A stretch of 7,761 nt of DNA from an uncultured Alphaproteobacteria bacterium (GTDB lineage Bacteria; Pseudomonadota; Alphaproteobacteria; RF32; CAG-239), in contig CABQIK010000030.1 in NCBI GenBank assembly GCA_902464275.1, positions 1 to 7,761 of the forward strand. The letters are read 5' to 3'. The position numbers and the translations under genes were made by a program. Below, one piece after another: positions 4,542 to 7,761 of this stretch. The notes under the pieces are model-generated. The model had not been told where the DNA came from. It saw only the letters and a list, made by a program, of their open reading frames with translations, and made no database searches. Each line of letters starts with the position of its first letter. Within the stretch, counting starts at the first letter, position 1.

Positions 4542-6677
4542 ATGTTAAGACAGTATGAATTAGTTGATTTGGTTAAATCGTATGACCCTGAAGCAGATGA
4601 AGACGCGTTAAACAGGGCGTACGTTTTTGCCATGAAAAAACACGGCGGACAGTTGCGCACATCGGGCGATCCGTACTATTCGCACCCGATTGAAGTGGCC
4701 GGTATTTTAACTAAATTTAAGTTAGACTCTGCCTCTATTATTGCCGGTCTGTTACATGATACGGTTGAAGATACCGATACCACTGTTGAAGAAGTTCGCG
4801 AGCTGTTCGGCGATCAGGTTGCCTCCTTGGTTGACGGTTTAACCAAATTGGCGATGATTGAACAAAAATCAGGCAGCAGCAAACAGGCTGAAAACTTCCG
4901 CAAACTTTTGCTTGCGATGTCTGATGATATTCGGGTGTTGTTAATTAAGCTTGCCGACCGTTTGCACAATATGCGCACGCTGCATTTTTGTCCGCCGGAA
5001 AAACGTCAGCGCATTGCTCGTGAAACATTGGATATTTATGCTCCGCTGGCTGAGCGCATCGGCATGCAGGAAGTTAAAGACGAATTGGAAGAAATTGCCT
5101 TTGCCGAACTGCATAAAGAAGCGCACGACTCTATTATTGCCCGCCTAAACTTTTTGCGTGAGCAAGGCAGCAACATTGTTCCTAAAATTATTGCTCAACT
5201 TGAAAAGGATATGGCTGAAAACGGCATAAAGGCTACAGTGACCGGACGTGAAAAGGCGCCTTATTCCATTTGGCGCAAAATGCAGCAGAAAAATGCTTCG
5301 TTTGAGCAGCTTTCCGATATTATGGCGTTCCGCATTTGCGTTGAAGATATTGCCACTTGTTATCAGGCGTTGGGGGTTATTCACAGCAAATATCACATGG
5401 TGCCGCGCCGGTTTAAAGATTATATTTCCACCCCAAAACCCAACGGCTATCAATCAATTCATACCGGTGTAATCGGTCCGGAAGATACCCGTATTGAAAT
5501 TCAAATCCGCACTTATGAAATGCATGAAATCGCTGAAAAAGGCGTGGCGGCGCACTGGGCTTATAAGCAGGGGCAAAAAGCCGAAGGACGTAATTTCAGG
5601 TGGATACGAGAGTTGTTGGAAATTTTGGATCAGGCTGCCAATCCGGAAGAGTTTTTAGAAAACACCAAGCTTGAAATGTATAATGATCAGGTGTTTTGCT
5701 TTACGCCGAAAGGCGATTTAATCGGTTTGCCGCGCGGTTCAACACCGGTTGATTTTGCGTATGCCGTGCATTCTAAAGTAGGAAACACCTGCGTCGGCGC
5801 CAAAGTAAACGGCGAGATTAAGCCTTTGCGCACCGTGTTGCAAAACGGTGATCAGGTTGAAGTTTTAACCTCAAAGGCGCAGCACCCTTCCACCGAATGG
5901 GAGCGCTTTGTGGTTACCGGCAAAGCCAAGGCGGCGATTCGCCGTTATGTTCGCGCGGTTAAACGCGAGCAGTTTATCAATCTTGGCAAAGAAATGCTTG
6001 ACCGTCTGTTTAAAAGTGAAAATATGGAGCTGAATGATAAAGGTTTGGTTGGCGTTATGCAGAACTTTGAAGCAGAAACGATTGAAGACATATATGCCAA
6101 AGTCGGCGAGGGGTTAATCAGCGGTTGGGACGTTTTAAAGGCTATTTACCCAGCCTACAAGCAGTCTAAGCTTGAAAAGGTGGTTAATTCAATTAAAGTT
6201 CCGGGCTTCCGCAAAAAGAAAAAATCTGAACCACTTAAAATTAAAGGACTTATCAGCGATATGGCAGTGCATTTTGCCGGTTGCTGCCACCCGTTGCCGG
6301 GCGATAGGATTGTCGGTATTGTAACAACCGGCAAAGGCGTTACCGTGCATACCATAGACTGCAAAGCGTTGGAGCAATACAGCAATGAGCCGGAGCGTTG
6401 GCTTGATATTGATTGGGGTGATAACGCTGAAGAAGAGCTGCACACCGCTCGTATTAAAGTTATGCTCAGCAACGAGCCGGGCGCGCTTGGCGATTTATCT
6501 AACCTGATTGCCAAACAAGGAGCCAACATTTCAAACTTAAACATTGTGTACCGCACCTTAAACTATTTTGAACTTTTAATTGATTTGGATGTTAAGGGTT
6601 TGCAACACTTAAACACCATAATTGCGGCATTAAAGGCTTCAAAGGTGGTAAGTTATGTTTCACGCGCGGCGCAATAA
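4542..6677 (+). CDS. rsh: Bifunctional (p)ppGpp synthetase/hydrolase, RelA/SpoT homologue (711 aa)
   Basis: Long RSH enzymes make (p)ppGpp from ATP and GDP or GTP on starvation and also degrade it to GDP/GTP and pyrophosphate. The HD hydrolase domain (about 20-170) keeps the metal ligands His48, His72-Asp73 and Asp139, so hydrolysis should be active. The synthetase domain (about 235-345) has GREKAPYSIWRKM, the RFKD motif at 290-293 typical of Mg-dependent bifunctional enzymes (RelA-only proteins have an acidic ExDD form), NGYQSIHT, and IEIQIRT. The TGS domain begins near 382. The zinc-finger-like module has Cys581-Cys582, His603 and Cys607. An ACT domain covers about 635-711. All parts and the length are normal, so both activities are predicted. 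The start has SD AGAGG (4533-4537). acpS begins 18 bp after the stop, indicating one transcript. As the only long RSH here it may be the cell's sole one, as usual in Alphaproteobacteria. Confidence 0.96.
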   Translation: MLRQYELVDLVKSYDPEADEDALNRAYVFAMKKHGGQLRTSGDPYYSHPIEVAGILTKFKLDSASIIAGLLHDTVEDTDTTVEEVRELFGDQVASLVDGLTKLAMIEQKSGSSKQAENFRKLLLAMSDDIRVLLIKLADRLHNMRTLHFCPPEKRQRIARETLDIYAPLAERIGMQEVKDELEEIAFAELHKEAHDSIIARLNFLREQGSNIVPKIIAQLEKDMAENGIKATVTGREKAPYSIWRKMQQKNASFEQLSDIMAFRICVEDIATCYQALGVIHSKYHMVPRRFKDYISTPKPNGYQSIHTGVIGPEDTRIEIQIRTYEMHEIAEKGVAAHWAYKQGQKAEGRNFRWIRELLEILDQAANPEEFLENTKLEMYNDQVFCFTPKGDLIGLPRGSTPVDFAYAVHSKVGNTCVGAKVNGEIKPLRTVLQNGDQVEVLTSKAQHPSTEWERFVVTGKAKAAIRRYVRAVKREQFINLGKEMLDRLFKSENMELNDKGLVGVMQNFEAETIEDIYAKVGEGLISGWDVLKAIYPAYKQSKLEKVVNSIKVPGFRKKKKSEPLKIKGLISDMAVHFAGCCHPLPGDRIVGIVTTGKGVTVHTIDCKALEQYSNEPERWLDIDWGDNAEEELHTARIKVMLSNEPGALGDLSNLIAKQGANISNLNIVYRTLNYFELLIDLDVKGLQHLNTIIAALKASKVVSYVSRAAQ

Positions 6678-6695
6678 ACGCCTGAAAGGTTACAA

Positions 6696-7091
6696 ATGAT
6701 TTTTGGTATAGGAACCGACATTGTTAATGTTACCCGCCTTGAAAAGAGCAACGAATTTTTAGAACGCTTTGTTAAGCGTAGCATGACCGAAGACGAGCAG
6801 CAAGCCATGGGACTACGCCATTTTACAGATATGCAGAGCAGAGCGCTGTATATCGCTAAACGCTTTGCCGCTAAAGAAGCGGCGGTCAAAGCCATGGGCA
6901 CCGGTTTTCAAGACGGAATTTATTTATCCGATATTGAAATTTTGCATGAACGCAGCGGTCGTCCGATTGTAAAATTGCACGGCGCAGCCTTAAAATATGT
7001 GCAAACCGTTGTCGGCAAGCATGCAACAGTGCACATTTCATTAAGTGATGATTATCCGTTTGCAACCGCGGTTGCCGTAATTGAGGCTTAA
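6696..7091 (+). CDS. acpS: Holo-[acyl-carrier-protein] synthase (131 aa)
   Basis: AcpS moves 4'-phosphopantetheine from coenzyme A to a serine of apo-ACP, giving the active carrier for fatty acid synthesis in the cytoplasm. Family motifs are all present: GIGTDIV at 4-10 with Asp8 as a metal ligand, KRFAAKEAAVKAMGTG at 55-70 with Glu61 as the second metal ligand, and HISLSDD at 113-119, where the family often has His instead of Asp118. Length is normal for the family. SD AAAGG (6685-6689) lies 6 nt before the ATG. It is 18 bp after rsh and surely in its operon. In many Alphaproteobacteria pdxJ lies between rsh and acpS and lepB follows; here pdxJ is absent and the next gene is a pseudopilin on the opposite strand overlapping the stop codon by 4 bp. 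No terminator is visible before that overlap. Confidence 0.95.
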   Translation: MIFGIGTDIVNVTRLEKSNEFLERFVKRSMTEDEQQAMGLRHFTDMQSRALYIAKRFAAKEAAVKAMGTGFQDGIYLSDIEILHERSGRPIVKLHGAALKYVQTVVGKHATVHISLSDDYPFATAVAVIEA

Positions 7092-7702
7092 AATTTATTA
7101 AAGTGAAAATAAAACCGGCAAACCCAATTTTCACAATTGTTGCAGACCGTATCAATTTCAGTTACCGTAACATCTTTTAAGCATTTAACATTAGCAGAAC
7201 AGCTTTTGTTTCCGTATAATCTACCGTAAGATTTATCTTCAATATCCTCTGAGTGATGATCAATAGAAATTAAGTCTATATCATTTTGCCATTCTTTAGC
7301 TAAATTAACAAAAGCCATGCAGAGCGCTTTTTGACCACGCATAAAACCCCAACCAACCCCGACCGCCTTGGCAGGTTTTTTAAAAATCCATACCGGATTA
7401 TTAAAGGCATCATCAGCAAACCTAGGATCTGCTTCCCTAAAGGTAAGCCCGTCAGGCAGCCAGCCGGCTTTAGCCATGGTTTCGGTATAATATACTTCGC
7501 TGTCATCGCTTAAAACGCTGTTGTCCGGCACCACATTGGTCACAACAGAGGCAAATAAATGATTAGCGGCATCAATCGCCTTGTTAAGCTTATACTTGTT
7601 CATTGCTTTACTATATCCGCTAATCGCCCCAACGCTCAGAACCCCGATAATAGCAAGAACGCCGAGCATCTCCACCATGCTTCTTCCGGATTGTGTATAC
7701 AT
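7088..7702 (-). CDS. Type IV pilin / type II secretion pseudopilin-like protein, copy 2 (204 aa)
   Basis: The first 41 residues match copy 1 (145-771) except at positions 2, 28 and 35: a short leader MYTQSG, Arg at +1, Glu at +5, and a hydrophobic helix to about residue 28. It should be processed by a prepilin peptidase and sit in the inner membrane or a fibre; the role is inferred. Beyond the N-terminus only scattered motifs are shared: PDGLTF (83-88), FNN (100-102), Cys128 aligned with Cys135 of copy 1, and a C-terminal IDxxCxxC...CRF cluster (Cys187, Cys190, Cys195). Two extra cysteines, 168 and 174, are unique to this copy. The body is otherwise very different, so the two may form different fibres or expose different surfaces. 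The SD GAGAGG (7713-7718) is inside a 20-position hairpin. The last 4 bp overlap the acpS stop codon from the opposite strand. No export or assembly gene adjoins it. Confidence 0.85.
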   Translation of the reverse strand: MYTQSGRSMVEMLGVLAIIGVLSVGAISGYSKAMNKYKLNKAIDAANHLFASVVTNVVPDNSVLSDDSEVYYTETMAKAGWLPDGLTFREADPRFADDAFNNPVWIFKKPAKAVGVGWGFMRGQKALCMAFVNLAKEWQNDIDLISIDHHSEDIEDKSYGRLYGNKSCSANVKCLKDVTVTEIDTVCNNCENWVCRFYFHFNKF

Positions 7703-7724
7703 GAGCTAAAATCCTCTCAAAAAG
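7580..7724 (-). repeat. Conserved leader plus first 41 codons of the pseudopilin family, copy 2
   Basis: This is the partner of 649-793, in the same orientation and about 6.9 kb away. The shared part ends where the N-terminal helix gives way to the variable body. There is no transposase, target duplication or terminal inverted repeat around either copy, so I read it as a gene-family repeat and not a mobile element. Confidence 0.75.
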
Positions 7725-7748
7725 TTGGTTTTGAAAAGATTTTAGCTC
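7702..7748 (-). promoter_or_regulatory. SD-sequestering hairpin at the start codon of pseudopilin copy 2
   Basis: Arms 7703-7722 and 7729-7748 pair at all 20 positions in the minus-strand mRNA: 18 Watson-Crick pairs and two G-U wobbles (7714 with 7737, 7716 with 7735), around a 6-nt loop. The 3' arm contains the SD GAGAGG (7713-7718), 10 nt before the ATG, and the stem stops right at the start codon. The 3' arm is nearly identical to copy 1 while the 5' arm differs, yet pairing is kept. Confidence 0.6.
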
Positions 7749-7761
7749 GCGTTTTTTTTTT
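7703..7761 (+). terminator. Probable terminator of the rsh-acpS transcript, overlapping the pseudopilin start
   Basis: Read on the plus strand, the same hairpin (7703-7748, two C-A mismatches in this sense) is followed by GCG and at least ten T (7752-7761, cut by the window edge). It is the first terminator-like structure after acpS, whose stop codon is about 610 bp upstream. If it works, the rsh-acpS transcript carries a 3' part fully antisense to the second pseudopilin gene. Confidence 0.6.

Noticed and set aside
6155..6556. Minus-strand 133-codon frame inside rsh
   Set aside because: It is a shadow of a fully conserved rsh zinc-finger and ACT region; the composition is unlike a real protein.
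649..7724. Composite transposon bounded by the two direct pseudopilin repeats
   Set aside because: No transposase, no terminal inverted repeats or target duplications, essential genes between, and the copies have diverged at many synonymous sites.
1..7761. CRISPR array, tRNA or rRNA gene
   Set aside because: No regularly spaced repeats, cloverleaf arms with CCA-type ends or rRNA-like stretches were seen on either strand.

Overview
The window looks like a piece of chromosome from an AT-rich alphaproteobacterium. The evidence is a clear GcrA cell-cycle regulator (a family largely confined to Alphaproteobacteria), an omega subunit with an alphaproteobacterial N-terminus, and the order rpoZ - rsh - acpS, which is a typical alphaproteobacterial neighbourhood although pdxJ and lepB are not where they are often found. 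The two pseudopilin-like genes with an SGRSMVEMLGVLAIIGVL N-terminus recall, from memory and not from a search, proteins repeated many times in genomes of uncultured gut Alphaproteobacteria (RF32 / 'Azospirillum sp. CAG' type). The lineage is therefore an inference.

Layout. Positions 1-144 hold the terminator of a plus-strand gene lying off the left edge, and no gene. A minus-strand pseudopilin gene follows (145-771) and then a strong hairpin touching its start codon. Next is a plus-strand YafK-type L,D-transpeptidase (922-1443), convergent with a minus-strand pair gcrA - mutT (2421 to 1560). A 154-bp divergent region separates gcrA from a plus-strand gene for an exported protein of unknown function (2576-3838). 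Then come rpoZ (3932-4414) with its own promoter and terminator, the bifunctional (p)ppGpp enzyme rsh (4542-6677) and acpS (6696-7091), the last two as a tight pair. A second minus-strand pseudopilin gene (7088-7702) overlaps the end of acpS by 4 bp and again has a hairpin at its start codon, followed on the plus strand by ten T at the window edge.

How it fits together. The central genes are ordinary growth and cell-cycle functions: RNA polymerase assembly, stringent response, activation of acyl carrier protein, nucleotide-pool cleaning, cell-cycle transcription and cell-wall modification. The unusual layer is the dispersed pseudopilin-like family. The two copies share a nearly invariant N-terminus, a cysteine-rich C-terminal motif, and a 5' leader that can fold over the Shine-Dalgarno sequence. 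Read on the opposite strand, the same hairpin looks like an intrinsic terminator. The acpS transcript has no other visible terminator, so it may cross the second pseudopilin gene in antisense and end at that gene's start-codon hairpin. This leader/terminator arrangement is the best candidate here for something not described before.
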